Assembly (NCBI GenBank): GCA_041685505.1
Contig: JAWLFQ010000001.1
Span: 45,301-109,300, forward strand
Source of the DNA: T1Sed10-7 sp041685505
GTDB taxonomy: Bacteria; Actinomycetota; Nitriliruptoria; Nitriliruptorales; Nitriliruptoraceae
Direction of reading: 5' to 3'
Length of the DNA: 64,000 nucleotides
The notes under the pieces: model-generated
What the model was told of the DNA's origin: nothing
The model's input: only the letters and a program-made list of their open reading frames with translations
Database searches by the model: none
Part shown: piece after piece, positions 43,551-54,452 of the stretch
How the letters are laid out: every line of letters begins with the position of its first letter
Numbering within the stretch: position 1 is the first letter of the stretch
Translations under genes and position numbers: made by a program

Positions 43551-44794
43551 GCACCACGACCATCGACACCGATACGGTCGCCGGCCGCTTCCTCGCCGAG
43601 ATCGCGGCCATCGGACAGGACGGCACCGGCTGGTCCCGGCTCGGCTTCTCCCCCGCAGAACGTGCGGCCCACGAGGTACTCGCACGCTGGATGCGGGATC
43701 TCGGCTGCACCGTCACGACCGATCCGGTCGGCAACACCATCGCGGAGCTGCCCGGCACCGAGCTCCTTGGGGCGGTCGTGACGGGCTCGCATCTCGACAG
43801 TGTCCCCGGTGGCGGCACCTTCGACGGCGCCGCCGGGGTCGCTGCGGGGGTCGAGGCGCTGACACGCCTGGTCGAGCATGGCCAGCACCCGCGCCGGCCG
43901 GTCCGCCTGGTGGCTTTCGCCTGCGAAGAGGGTGCGCGCTTCGGCGCACCGTGCATCGGGAGCCGCTGTGTGACGGGGGAGTTCGGGGTCCCGGCGCTGC
44001 GCAGCTTCCTCGACGAGGAGGGGGTGTCGGTCTGGCAGCGCGCCCACGAGTGCGGACTCGAGCCCGACGACGTCGGGGCGGCACGGTGGGACCCGGCCGA
44101 CGTCGCCGCCTTCCTCGAGCTGCACATCGAGCAGGGCAGGGTCCTCGAGGAGCGGCAGGTCCCCCTCGGTATCGTCCACAGCATCGCCGGCAGCACCCGG
44201 GTCCAGCTGACCTTCTCCGGACGCGCGGATCACTCGGGAGCCACCCCGATGTGGCTGCGTTGCGATGCGCTCGCCGCCGCATCGGAGTTCGTGTTGGAGG
44301 TGGAGCGCAGGGCTGCGTCCCGCTCGACCTCCGTGGCCACCGTCGGACGCTTCCAGGTCGCACCTGGCGCTCTGACCACGATCCCCGGTGAGGTGGTGCT
44401 CTCCCTGGACGCACGCGATCTGGATTCGGACGCCCAGCGCGAGCTCGTCGAGGGGTTGCTGGATCACGTCGCATCCATCGGGCAGCGCAGGGGTGTGACC
44501 GTCGAGGCCGAGCTGTTGTCGGATCAGTCCCCGGTCCTCCTCCACGACATCGTGCAGGAGCGCCTCACGGCTGCGGCGACCGACGCCTCCATCCCCTTCC
44601 TGGTCATGCCCAGCGGTGCGAGCCACGATGCCGCACACATCGCGAAGCTGGTCCCGACCGGCATGCTGTTCGTTCCGAGCCGCGGCGGGATAAGTCACGC
44701 ACCACAGGAGTGGACCGCGGCTGCCGACATCTCCCGGGGTGCACGCGTCCTGGCCCGTGTTCTCACCGATCTGGCGGACCGTGATGTCATCTGA
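43547..44794 (+). CDS. M20-family N-carbamoyl-amino-acid hydrolase/allantoate amidohydrolase-like
   Basis: A 415-residue binuclear zinc hydrolase. Metal ligands are in GSHLDSVPGGGTFDG (His, Asp), CEEGARFG (Glu), LELHIEQG (His) and GASHDAAH (His). This pattern belongs to N-carbamoyl-L-amino-acid hydrolase, allantoate amidohydrolase and beta-ureidopropionase-type enzymes, which remove carbamoyl or ureido nitrogen after ring opening. It overlaps both neighbours. It pairs naturally with the following PyrC-like cyclic amidase. Confidence 0.9.
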   Translation: MSTTTIDTDTVAGRFLAEIAAIGQDGTGWSRLGFSPAERAAHEVLARWMRDLGCTVTTDPVGNTIAELPGTELLGAVVTGSHLDSVPGGGTFDGAAGVAAGVEALTRLVEHGQHPRRPVRLVAFACEEGARFGAPCIGSRCVTGEFGVPALRSFLDEEGVSVWQRAHECGLEPDDVGAARWDPADVAAFLELHIEQGRVLEERQVPLGIVHSIAGSTRVQLTFSGRADHSGATPMWLRCDALAAASEFVLEVERRAASRSTSVATVGRFQVAPGALTTIPGEVVLSLDARDLDSDAQRELVEGLLDHVASIGQRRGVTVEAELLSDQSPVLLHDIVQERLTAAATDASIPFLVMPSGASHDAAHIAKLVPTGMLFVPSRGGISHAPQEWTAAADISRGARVLARVLTDLADRDVI

Positions 44795-46091
44795 CGCGGC
44801 ACTCAGGCTGCAGGGTGGTCGCATCATCGATCCCCACAGCGGACTGGATCGGATCGGTGACCTGTCCCTGGCCGGGGGGGTGGTGCGCGGTATCGACGTG
44901 CCGGCAGTGGACGGCGAGCAGGTGGTGGACGTCAGCGGCTGCTGGGTCACCCCTGGCTTCATCGACGTGCACACCCACCTCCGTGAGCCGGGGCAGAGCC
45001 ACAAGGAGACGATCCGCAGCGGAACCCGGGCTGCCGCTGCGGGTGGCTTCACCACCGTGTGCGCGATGGCCAACACCGAGCCGGTGACCGACACCCCGCA
45101 GCGGCTGCGCTGGGTGCTCGACGTCGCGGCACGCACTGCAGCCGTCCGTGTCCTGCCGATCGCCGCCGTCACGCGTGGTCTGGCAGGCCGCGAACTGGCT
45201 CCGCACGGGGAACTGCGGGCCGCAGGTGCCTGTGCGTTCTCCGACGACGGCATGCCGCTGATGGATCCAGCGATCCTCGAGCAGGCGCTGCGCTCCGTCG
45301 CAGCGGTGGGCGGGGTGATCTCCGTCCATGCGGAAGACACCTCGCGTGGCCAACCCGGTATCGACGCGAGGGTTGCTCCCGAACTCGGCTGTCAGGGCAT
45401 CGACGCTGCTGCTGAGGTCGAACTCCTCCGCTCGCATCTGACCGTTCTCGCCCGGGTGCCAGAGGCACGCCTGCACGTCGCCCACGTGTCGACCGCAGGC
45501 GCGGTGGAGTTGCTCCGCGAGGCCCGTGACAAGGGCCTGCGGGTGACCGCTGAGGTCACCCCGCATCACCTGACGCTCACCTTCGCTGCGCTGCGGGTGC
45601 GCCGGTTCGATGCGCTCGGTGACCCTTTCGCCAAGGTGAACCCGCCACTTCGGTCCGAGGAGGACCGCCACGCGTTGCGCACCGCTCTCGCGGATGGGAC
45701 GATCGAGGCCATCGCCACCGATCATGCGCCCCACAGCCTGATGGAGAAGGCCGCAGGTCTGCAGGCGGCGCCGAGCGGACTGACCGGACTGGAACTGGTG
45801 GTCCCGGCCGTGTGCGAGGCCGTACGTGCGGGGCAACTGCCCCTCGATCGCGCGATCGCCGCGCTGACCCTCGGTCCGGCTCGCTGCTTCGGGCTGATGG
45901 CACCCAGCCTGCAGGGTGGTGCCCCGGCCGAGGTGACCGTGGTCGATCCGGAGGCGGTGTGGCCCGTGACCGGCAACACCCTGCGCTCTAAGGGCTACAA
46001 CACCCCGCATCTCGGCCATGAGGTCACCGGCCGGGTGCGCCTGACGATCCATGAGGGCAGGGTCGTGCATCCTGTGGCGGAGCAGCCGTGA
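44784..46091 (+). CDS. Dihydroorotase-like cyclic amidohydrolase
   Basis: A 435-residue class I dihydroorotase homologue. HTH in FIDVHTHLREPG binds the first zinc; the Asp in CAFSDDGMPL matches the bridging ligand of class I enzymes; later ligands are in ISVHAED, LHVAHVSTAG and IATDHAPHS. Family members hydrolyse dihydroorotate, hydantoins, dihydropyrimidines or allantoin. The setting between an M20 carbamoylase and amino acid enzymes favours a cyclic ureide. It overlaps the M20 gene by 11 bp; GTG 44781 is an alternative start. Confidence 0.88.
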   Translation: MSSDAALRLQGGRIIDPHSGLDRIGDLSLAGGVVRGIDVPAVDGEQVVDVSGCWVTPGFIDVHTHLREPGQSHKETIRSGTRAAAAGGFTTVCAMANTEPVTDTPQRLRWVLDVAARTAAVRVLPIAAVTRGLAGRELAPHGELRAAGACAFSDDGMPLMDPAILEQALRSVAAVGGVISVHAEDTSRGQPGIDARVAPELGCQGIDAAAEVELLRSHLTVLARVPEARLHVAHVSTAGAVELLREARDKGLRVTAEVTPHHLTLTFAALRVRRFDALGDPFAKVNPPLRSEEDRHALRTALADGTIEAIATDHAPHSLMEKAAGLQAAPSGLTGLELVVPAVCEAVRAGQLPLDRAIAALTLGPARCFGLMAPSLQGGAPAEVTVVDPEAVWPVTGNTLRSKGYNTPHLGHEVTGRVRLTIHEGRVVHPVAEQP

Positions 46092-47029
46092 TGCGGATGA
46101 TCGGCGCGGCTGAGGTGGAGGCGCACCTCGACCATCAGCTCGCGATCGATGCCGTCGAGCGTGCCTTGGAGGACCACCTCGCCGGTCGTACGGCGGTCTC
46201 GGAGCCGCCCCTGCTCCGCCTGCATGTCGACGAGCGGGCGAGGTTCCAGGCCAAGGCTGCACGGGTCGGTCGGGTCATCGGTCTGCGTGTGGCGGGTGAA
46301 CGCGACGGCCGACACGTCGACGCCGGCCGTCGTCTCCTCCTCTACGACGCCGATGCGCTCGTGCCCTTGGCGCTGGTCGACGAGCGTGAGCTGTACCGGA
46401 TCCGGGTCGGCGCACAGATCGCGGTGACCGTCGCACGCCTGCGCCCTGCTGACAGCGCGGTCCTCACGATCATCGGCGCCGGTCGGCTGGCCCGAGCGAC
46501 GATCGAGGCCATCCAAGCCACTGCGCCGTTCCCCCGGGTGAGGGTCCACTCGCGTTCGCCGGGCTCGCGCGCTCGCTGCGTGGATGAGCTCGCGGGCCGG
46601 GTGTCCGGGCAACTCGAGGCCGTCGATGACCTTCCGAGCGCGCTGTCCGAGAGCGATGTGCTCGTCACGATGAGCACGGCAGCAAGCCCTGTGGTCGCGG
46701 GCGCAGACCTGCGGTCCGGCACCCTCGTGGTCAGCGCGGGTGGCGGCTGGGAGTGCGATGCCGAGGTCTACCGGCGGGCTGACCGGCTCATCGTCGACGA
46801 TTGGGACCACTGCGTCCAGGTTGGGGACATCGGACCCCTGCACGCCCGGGGAGTGGTCATGCCGGCTGACGTGACTGCGTCGCTTGCCGAGGTCGTGGCA
46901 GGCGGTGATGCGGTCACGCCGTGTGGCGCCGGCGAGGTCGTCGTCGCCGTCCCGCAGGGTATGACCATCCTGGACGTCGCCCTGGCCGCCATGGTGGTGG
47001 AGCGCATCGACATGCGGGCGGATCCCTGA
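46091..47029 (+). CDS. Ornithine cyclodeaminase/mu-crystallin-like protein
   Basis: A 312-residue member of the family that includes ornithine cyclodeaminase, alanine dehydrogenase (archaeal) and ketimine reductase. The NAD(P) loop is LTIIGAGRLARATIEAI; the N-terminal Arg and Lys (RFQAKAARV) that hold the substrate carboxylate are present. It may reduce a cyclic imine or deaminate an amino acid from ring opening. GTG 46088 is an alternative start. It overlaps the next gene by 1 base (TGATG). Confidence 0.85.
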   Translation: MRMIGAAEVEAHLDHQLAIDAVERALEDHLAGRTAVSEPPLLRLHVDERARFQAKAARVGRVIGLRVAGERDGRHVDAGRRLLLYDADALVPLALVDERELYRIRVGAQIAVTVARLRPADSAVLTIIGAGRLARATIEAIQATAPFPRVRVHSRSPGSRARCVDELAGRVSGQLEAVDDLPSALSESDVLVTMSTAASPVVAGADLRSGTLVVSAGGGWECDAEVYRRADRLIVDDWDHCVQVGDIGPLHARGVVMPADVTASLAEVVAGGDAVTPCGAGEVVVAVPQGMTILDVALAAMVVERIDMRADP

Positions 47030-48492
47030 TGCGGCGTCTGCTGACCGACGCCACCGTCATCCCCGTGCGTCCCGCCGGCCAGGTCATCGAGTCCGGCGTG
47101 GTGGGTTACGACCCCGGGACCGGACGGATCACCGATGTCGCCGGTCCGGGCGAGGTCGTGCCGACAGCGGAGGACGAGGTGCTGTCCCTGCCCGGGCATG
47201 TGGTGATGCCGGGGCTGGTCAACGCCCACGGACACGCGGTCCAGACCCTGTACAAGGGCACCCAGGAGGGGCGACCCCTCGAACTCTGGCGGCAGTACAT
47301 CAAAGCGCGTGACCGCTGCATCGACGGCGGTGACATCGAGGCCGGCGCGCTGCTGTCCGCGGTGGAGCTGTTGCGCAGTGGCTGCACCACCACCCTCGAG
47401 CACTTCTACAGCGCGGTCGATGAGCCTCACATGGGTGGCCATCACGTGTTGGCGGCGTGGGGACGGATCGGCGTCCGCGGCGCCTTCGCTGCCATGATCA
47501 GCGACGTCGATTACGGCCGCACCGTCGGTATCGACGCCGCGGCGGTGGACGCTCAGGCACGGCAGGAGATCGAGCGCATCTCCCGATCCGAACGAAGTGA
47601 GACGGTCCAGCAGGCTCGGAGCTTCATCGAGCAGCACCGTGACGACGATCCACGTGTGACGTTCCTGCTCGGACCCTCGGCGCCCCACCGCTGCTCGGAC
47701 GGGATGATCGAGGGTGTCGCCACGACGGCGGCGGAGCTCGGTATCGGCTGGCACATGCACGTTGGTGAGACCCGGCCGCAACGTGACGTCACCCTGCGCA
47801 CCTACGGCGTGACGCCTGTCGGTCGCCTCGCCGGCCTCGGGGTGCTGTCCCCGGTCGCCTCTCTGGCCCACGGGATCTGGTGCGACGACGCTGACCTGGA
47901 TCTGGTGACCGAGGCCGGTTGCACGGTGGTCCACAACCCCGCCAGCAACCTCAAGCTGGGTAGCGGCATCGCCCCGGTTCCAGCGATGCTCGAGCGGGGT
48001 ATCACGGTGGCTCTCGGCACCGACGGCAGCGCCTCCAACGACGGCCAGAGCATGCTCGAGGCGATGAAGTTCGCCGCGATCCTCCAGGGGGTGGGACCGG
48101 AGCCCTTCCCACGCTGGCCGACGGCGTGGCAGGTCCTGGAGATGGCCACGATGGGCGGCGCCCGCGCCCTCGGGCTCGCCGACCGGATCGGATCGCTGGA
48201 GGTCGGCAAGGCGGCGGACCTGGTCGTACTCGGTCGCGTACCGACACTGGTGCCCTTGAACGACCCCGTGCGGCAGGTCGTACTGGGGCCTGCGACCGGT
48301 GCTGTCACCCACGTCGTGATCGATGGCCGGGAGGTCGTGCGCGACGGCGTGGTGTGCTCGATCGATGAAGCGGAGCTGTTCGACGAGGTGACGCGTCGTG
48401 TCAGGGCGCGGGCCGCCGCCTTCGCGGCGGCAGACGAAGGGGTAGCGGTCCTCGAGCCCCCGCTGCGCAGGCTCTACCTCGGCTCGGAGTGA
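47029..48492 (+). CDS. Amidohydrolase/deaminase (guanine deaminase-TrzA-like)
   Basis: A 487-residue metal-dependent deaminase-type amidohydrolase with HGH in VNAHGHAVQTLYKG, His in WHMHVGET, His in LAHGIWCDD and Asp in LGTDGSASNDGQ. It is related to, but not the same as, the minus-strand protein at 39231. The likely action is removal of an amino group from an N-heterocycle. It ends the ring-opening operon and overlaps the convergent MFS gene by 19 bp. Confidence 0.88.
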   Translation: MRRLLTDATVIPVRPAGQVIESGVVGYDPGTGRITDVAGPGEVVPTAEDEVLSLPGHVVMPGLVNAHGHAVQTLYKGTQEGRPLELWRQYIKARDRCIDGGDIEAGALLSAVELLRSGCTTTLEHFYSAVDEPHMGGHHVLAAWGRIGVRGAFAAMISDVDYGRTVGIDAAAVDAQARQEIERISRSERSETVQQARSFIEQHRDDDPRVTFLLGPSAPHRCSDGMIEGVATTAAELGIGWHMHVGETRPQRDVTLRTYGVTPVGRLAGLGVLSPVASLAHGIWCDDADLDLVTEAGCTVVHNPASNLKLGSGIAPVPAMLERGITVALGTDGSASNDGQSMLEAMKFAAILQGVGPEPFPRWPTAWQVLEMATMGGARALGLADRIGSLEVGKAADLVVLGRVPTLVPLNDPVRQVVLGPATGAVTHVVIDGREVVRDGVVCSIDEAELFDEVTRRVRARAAAFAAADEGVAVLEPPLRRLYLGSE

Positions 48493-49774
48493 CCGCCACC
48501 CGCTCGGCGGGTCAGCAGGGCCCAGCGGCCTGCGAGGAGGGTGGCGAGGGCGAAGGCCAGCATGATGGCGGCCCACCCGAGGTCGTAGCCCCCGCTCGCG
48601 TCGGTCGCCACGCCGAACAGGATCGGTCCGATGGCGAAGCCGGAGAAGAAGGCGAGCTGGATCACGCCGGAGTTGGCACCAGCCGCACCTGCGCCGAGCA
48701 CCCGAACGACGGTGAACATGGCGACGGTGTTCCACGCCACCGCGCTGGAGCCCAGCAGCACCACCGCGATCCACAGGAACGCGGCGCCGGTGCGGGGGGA
48801 GCTCCACAGCAGTCCCTGGGCCAGAACCGCGGTCCCTGCCAGCATCACCAGGGCACTCGAGGGGTGCGCCAACCGTTCGGCCACGGCACCCCAGACGATG
48901 CGCGAGGCCATGCCCATGATCCCGATCACGCTCGCCAGCAGTCCGGCGCGGCCCACCGACATGCCGAGGCCGTCGACGGCGAACAGGGGCAGGTAGGCGT
49001 ACACGGACGCGATGCCTGCGCCCATCAGCACCGCGTACAGCCCGATCCACAGCAGGGTCGTCCGTCGCGTGCGTACATCCTCTTCGGCCGCTGCCGCGTC
49101 GGCGGCGGCGGTCACGGCGTCGGGTGACGCCGTCACGGTGCCGAGGGCCTGCCCGTCTCGGTGGTCAGGGTCGCCAGGGACGGCGAGGAGCACCACGAGC
49201 TGCCCGAAGGCCAGGACGACCGCGGTGCCCACACCTGCGCCGGCGAGGCCACCGAGGACCAGGGCGGCTGGCATGAGGACACCCGCGAGGGTGGCGGCCA
49301 ACTGGACGCCGGACTGCTTGATGCCCATGAGCAGGCCCTGCTGGCCCCGCGGGACGTGGAACGCCACCAGTTTGTTGCTCAGCGGGTTGGCGAAGGCCAT
49401 CCCCGCACCGGCGATGGCCACGGCGCCGAGCACGACGGGGTAGCTCGGGGCGACCGCCAGCAGCAGGAAAGCGACGATGTTCGCCAGGAAGGGGAACGGG
49501 ATCATCCGCCTGGCGCCGAGTCGATCCACGAGCCGGCCGGCCACGGGCGAGCCTGCGCTGCCGACGATGAAGAGCACGCTGGTCAACAGGCCGAGCTGGG
49601 TCCTGGAGATCGCGAAGCGATCGAGCAGTACGGGGCCGAGGACGCTGAGCGTGTACTGCATGTACGCGCTCGCGACCATCAGGGCGACGAGGCCGGTACC
49701 GAAGCGCGCAGGGGCGTAGACCGGTCCCCGCCGGCGGTCCGGGGAGTCCCCGGCACCGTTGCCGGCCAACGGCG

Positions 49775-49778
<4 letters not shown>
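48474..49778 (-). CDS. Major facilitator superfamily transporter
   Basis: A 434-residue MFS protein with about twelve membrane segments, a GRLVDRLGARRMIPF loop (motif A-like) and a long hydrophilic central loop. It is the downstream partner of the acyl-CoA-dehydrogenase gene (GTGA overlap). It resembles the MFS protein at 62457 in layout (N-terminal FAISRTQLGL/second-half WAMLA-type segments). Import of the pathway substrate or export of an intermediate is possible. Confidence 0.87.
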
Positions 49779-50968
<1,190 letters not shown>

Positions 50969-51083
50969 CGACCGTTCGTACTCGGGGGAGCGACCTCGCC
51001 CAGTGTGCCGGGGTCACGGGGTGGCTTCATCAGGCCTCCCGGTGCGGGGAAGGCCATTGACGCTCTGTCACCACCAGCTTAGT

Positions 51084-51096
51084 GTATATCACATCC
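51084..51096. promoter_or_regulatory. GTATAT site before second tctC
   Basis: GTATAT-C-ACATCC matches the proposed consensus at 8 of 12. It sits in the 214-bp divergent gap between the acyl-CoA dehydrogenase and the second tctC, in an AT-rich island within GC-rich DNA. Confidence 0.4.
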
Positions 51097-51182
51097 AATT
51101 TGTACGTGCCCAGCTCACCTCGGGAAGCCGGTCGCTCTCGAACCGGAGGAGGGGAGCCGCGGCGTCGATGGGAGGATCGAGC

Positions 51183-52295
51183 ATGCGTGGAGCACGGCGG
51201 TACACACGAGGACTGTCCTTGGTGGCGGCACTGGCGCTCGTACTGGCAGCGTGCGGCGGCACCGAGAACGAGGACGCAACCGGTGCGGAGGAGGAGGCCG
51301 GCACCGACGACGCGGAGGACCCTGACGCTGATGACGCTGATGAGGGAGCAGCCGACGGGGATGCCGAGGGCGAGACGGTGGACGCTGCAGGCTGGGAGCC
51401 CGACGGTGACGTCGAGTTCATCATCCCCTTCGGCCCGGGCGGTGGGTTCGACGCCTACTCCCGACAGGTCGTCGAGGCGGCACAGCAGTTCCTCCCCGAC
51501 GGTGTGCGCATCGAGGTGGCCAACGTGGAGGGTGCCGGTGGCGCGGTCGGCGCGCAGACCCTACGGCGGGCGGATCCTGACGGGTTGACCATCGGCCTGG
51601 TCTACGACGTCGGGCTCGCGGTCGCCCAGACGATCGACGATGCTGCCGAGATCCAACTCAACGAGGACTTCTCGTGGATCGCGGGGATCACGCAGGAGCC
51701 GTACACGCTGTTCGCCACGGCCGACTCCGGCATCACCTCCATCGAGGAGCTGGGGGGCCAGGAGCTGCGCTTCGGCGCACTCGGTGCCGCCTCCCCGATG
51801 TTCGTCGTCGGGGTCATCCTCGGTGAGACCCTGGGGTTCGACAACCAGTGGGTCACCGCGTACGGCGGCGCCGGTGACCTCCTCAGCGGGGCGACACGTG
51901 GCGACATCGACCTGTCAGCGCTGGAGGTGAGCTCGATCGCTCAGTACGTAGAGGCGGGCGACCTGGTGCCGCTGCTGGTACTGGGCGAGGAGCCGTCCGC
52001 GGTCTTCCCCGACGTACCGACGGTCCAGGATGTCGATGGGCTCGACTCGCCGGTGCTGAGCATGCGGCCCATCGGTGCGCCCGCCGGCGTGCCGCAGGAA
52101 GCCCTCGACTACTGGGAGGACATCTTCCTGCAGGCGATGGCGACCGAGGAGTTGGCTGCCTGGAGCGAGGAGTCGGGCCGGACGGTTGCAGCCTCGGACG
52201 CTGCGGAGACCCAGCAGCGGGTCGACGGAGCGATCGAACTGATGGCGGGCTTCGGCGACCAGGTCCGGGAGCAGTACGAGCTCGTCGCTGAGTGA
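51183..52295 (+). CDS. tctC: TctC-type substrate-binding lipoprotein, second system
   Basis: A 370-residue solute receptor. Signal peptide with lipobox LAACG (Cys at about 24), then an Asp/Glu/Ala linker of about 45 residues, then the receptor domain from about 75 (GDVEFIIPFGPGGGFDAYSRQV). GGAGG precedes ATG 51183; ATG 51168 is possible. Only distantly like the first TctC, so the two probably take different ligands. A strong hairpin follows its stop. Confidence 0.88.
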   Translation: MRGARRYTRGLSLVAALALVLAACGGTENEDATGAEEEAGTDDAEDPDADDADEGAADGDAEGETVDAAGWEPDGDVEFIIPFGPGGGFDAYSRQVVEAAQQFLPDGVRIEVANVEGAGGAVGAQTLRRADPDGLTIGLVYDVGLAVAQTIDDAAEIQLNEDFSWIAGITQEPYTLFATADSGITSIEELGGQELRFGALGAASPMFVVGVILGETLGFDNQWVTAYGGAGDLLSGATRGDIDLSALEVSSIAQYVEAGDLVPLLVLGEEPSAVFPDVPTVQDVDGLDSPVLSMRPIGAPAGVPQEALDYWEDIFLQAMATEELAAWSEESGRTVAASDAAETQQRVDGAIELMAGFGDQVREQYELVAE

Positions 52296-52310
52296 GTCCG
52301 TCCGTCCCTT

Positions 52311-52344
52311 CGGGGGTGCGCCGCTGAAAGTGGGCGCACCCCCG
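52311..52344. terminator. Perfect 12-bp stem-loop between tctC and tctA-tctB
   Basis: CGGGGGTGCGCC (52311-52322) and GGCGCACCCCCG (52333-52344) pair perfectly around a 10-nt loop, starting 15 bases after the tctC stop and ending 19 bases before the permease ATG. With no U tract it is more likely an attenuating or mRNA-protecting hairpin than a full terminator. The first Tct system has a hairpin in the same place. Confidence 0.65.
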
Positions 52345-52363
52345 CTCAGGTCAGGAGCGACCG

Positions 52364-54385
52364 ATGCCGGGCGGGATCCTCGAGGCACTCAGCGGTGCCT
52401 TCGAGCTCGATGCGGTGCTCATGTTGCTGCTCGGGATGCTGCTCGGTGCCGTCACCGGTTTCATCCCCGGGCTCAGCGGCGTGACGGGGATGGCGATCTT
52501 CCTGCCCTTCACCGTGGGGATGGATCCTTTCCCCGCCCTGATGTTCTTCGCCGGCCTCGGGGGTGCACCGCGGTTCACCGGGGCGGTGACCTCCATCGTG
52601 CTCAACATCCCCGGCAGCCCGGTCAACGCCGCGACAGCCTTCGATGGGTACCCGATGGCGCGGCGAGGTGAGGCTGGGCGCGCGCTGTCCATCGCGGCTA
52701 CCTCCTCGTTGCTCGGGACCGTGTTCGGGATGGTCGTGCTGCTGGCCGCGATGCCGGTCGTGTTCTCACTGCTCGACGTCATCGGGCCGGCCGAGTTGTT
52801 CGCCCTCGCGGTGCTCGCCTTGACCACGATCTCCTTCTCCTCCACCAACACCCTCCAGGGCTTCGTGCGAGGGCTGGCGTCGGGCGGTTTGGGCCTGCTG
52901 GTCGCCTTCATCGGTGTCGCTACCGTCACCGGACGGCCGCGTTTCAACTTCGGTAGCGATGGCTACCTCTTCGACGGGATCCAGCTCGTACCCCTGTTCA
53001 TCGGGGTCTTCGCCGTTGCGCAGGTGATGCGCTTCGCGATCGACCGGGACCCCTCGGTCGCGGGGGCCGCGCAGGGTGGCGGCTCCGGTGTCCTCCAGGG
53101 GGTGCGTGACACCTTCGAACACTGGCGGATCCTGCTGCGTGGATCGACGATCGGTGCCGCCATCGGCGCCATGCCTGGCGTCGGTGGTACCGCCGCCAAC
53201 TTCCTGTCCTACTCCTGGACGAAGGCGACCAGCCGGGACCCCGCGCGCTACGGCACCGGTATCCCGGAGGGCGTCATCGCCACCGAGGGGGCCAACAACG
53301 CGGAGCACTCGGCGAGCATCGTCCCGACCTTGAGCTTCGGGATCCCCGGCAGTGCCGAGGGCGCTCTCATCCTCGGGCTGCTCACACTGCAGGGCTACAT
53401 CACGGGTCCCCTCCTGCTGGTCAACAACCCTGACGTGTTGTGGGTGCTGGTCATCGGCACCGTGATCTCGGTCCTCGTGATCAGCCTTCTCGGGTTGGCG
53501 TCTACGGGAGCCCTCGCGAAGGTGACCCTGCTACCGCTGCGCTACCTGGTACCGGGCGTGCTGGTCTTCGCCCTGTTGGGTACCTACGTCGCCGGGACCA
53601 ACGTGTGGGACCTGGTCATGGCCGTGGGGATCGGGCTGGTCGGCTTCTGGTTCGTTGCCAGTGGCTTCTCGCCGGCGTCGCTGGTCATCGGGTACGTCCT
53701 GGGTCGTCTGACCGAGGACTCCTTCGTCCTCGCCTACCAGTCCGGCGGGGGCTCCTACGCATCCCTGTTCACGCGACCGGCAGCACTGGTCATCTGGGTC
53801 GCGGTCATCGCTCTGGCGGTACTGGCAGCCAGGTCGGCTGCCCGTGGTCGTCGACAACGACGCATGCGGTCGATACCCGACAGCGACGCCGTCCGTGAGC
53901 CGGGGGCCGATCCGAGCTGGGCCGCGCTGGCGTTCACCCTCGTCGCGCTGGCGTTCACCCTGCACCTCCTCGTGCAGGCAGGGGATCTCCCCACCCGCGT
54001 AGGGCTGGTGCCGCGAGCGATCGGGTGGCCCACGGCACTGCTGCTGGTGGTGTCGCTCGGCCTCGAACTGTCGCGCCTGCGCTCCCGGGGATGGCAGCGG
54101 CCGGTCACCTCGATCGGTGCGTGGCCGGTGTTCGTGGTGCTGTGGACGGCCGCCTACGTGGTTGCCATCGTCTTCCTCGGCTTCACCCTGGCTTCCGTCA
54201 CCGCGGCCGGGATCTACGTCGCGGTGGAGGCTGCCACCGGCGACCAACGGGTCGCGACCCGACGCCTGCTCCTGCGGGTGGTGACAACTGCAGTGGCGCT
54301 CGCCGTGACCCTGGTCGTCCTCGACCTGGTGTCACTGGGTGGTTTCGAGGGCCTGCTGTTCGGCGGCGGCCTACCTCCGTGGTGA
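52364..54385 (+). CDS. TctA-TctB fusion membrane protein
   Basis: A 673-residue protein. Residues 1 to about 505 are TctA (LLGAVTGFIPGLSGVTGMA; repeat AIGAMPGVGGTAANFLSYSW; EGVIATEGANNAEHSASIVPT). After a basic linker (ARGRRQRRMRSI), residues about 525-673 form a TctB-like four-helix domain. In the first system these are two genes. The fusion supplies the whole membrane part of the second tripartite transporter. Start ATG 52364 follows GGTCAGGAG. Confidence 0.9.
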   Translation: MPGGILEALSGAFELDAVLMLLLGMLLGAVTGFIPGLSGVTGMAIFLPFTVGMDPFPALMFFAGLGGAPRFTGAVTSIVLNIPGSPVNAATAFDGYPMARRGEAGRALSIAATSSLLGTVFGMVVLLAAMPVVFSLLDVIGPAELFALAVLALTTISFSSTNTLQGFVRGLASGGLGLLVAFIGVATVTGRPRFNFGSDGYLFDGIQLVPLFIGVFAVAQVMRFAIDRDPSVAGAAQGGGSGVLQGVRDTFEHWRILLRGSTIGAAIGAMPGVGGTAANFLSYSWTKATSRDPARYGTGIPEGVIATEGANNAEHSASIVPTLSFGIPGSAEGALILGLLTLQGYITGPLLLVNNPDVLWVLVIGTVISVLVISLLGLASTGALAKVTLLPLRYLVPGVLVFALLGTYVAGTNVWDLVMAVGIGLVGFWFVASGFSPASLVIGYVLGRLTEDSFVLAYQSGGGSYASLFTRPAALVIWVAVIALAVLAARSAARGRRQRRMRSIPDSDAVREPGADPSWAALAFTLVALAFTLHLLVQAGDLPTRVGLVPRAIGWPTALLLVVSLGLELSRLRSRGWQRPVTSIGAWPVFVVLWTAAYVVAIVFLGFTLASVTAAGIYVAVEAATGDQRVATRRLLLRVVTTAVALAVTLVVLDLVSLGGFEGLLFGGGLPPW

Positions 54386-54412
54386 CGGGAGCTGGCCTCC
54401 GACCTCGTTTTC

Positions 54413-54425
54413 GTATACGTTATCG
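54413..54425. promoter_or_regulatory. GTATAC site before the luciferase-like gene
   Basis: GTATAC-G-TTATCG (9 of 12) contains the perfect 8-bp palindrome CGTATACG, 28 bp before the start at 54453. TATACGTTA(T/C)C is shared with the hbd/ridA site. Confidence 0.5.
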
Positions 54426-54452
54426 GTTACGTCTGCCTGGGAGAGATCGCTG

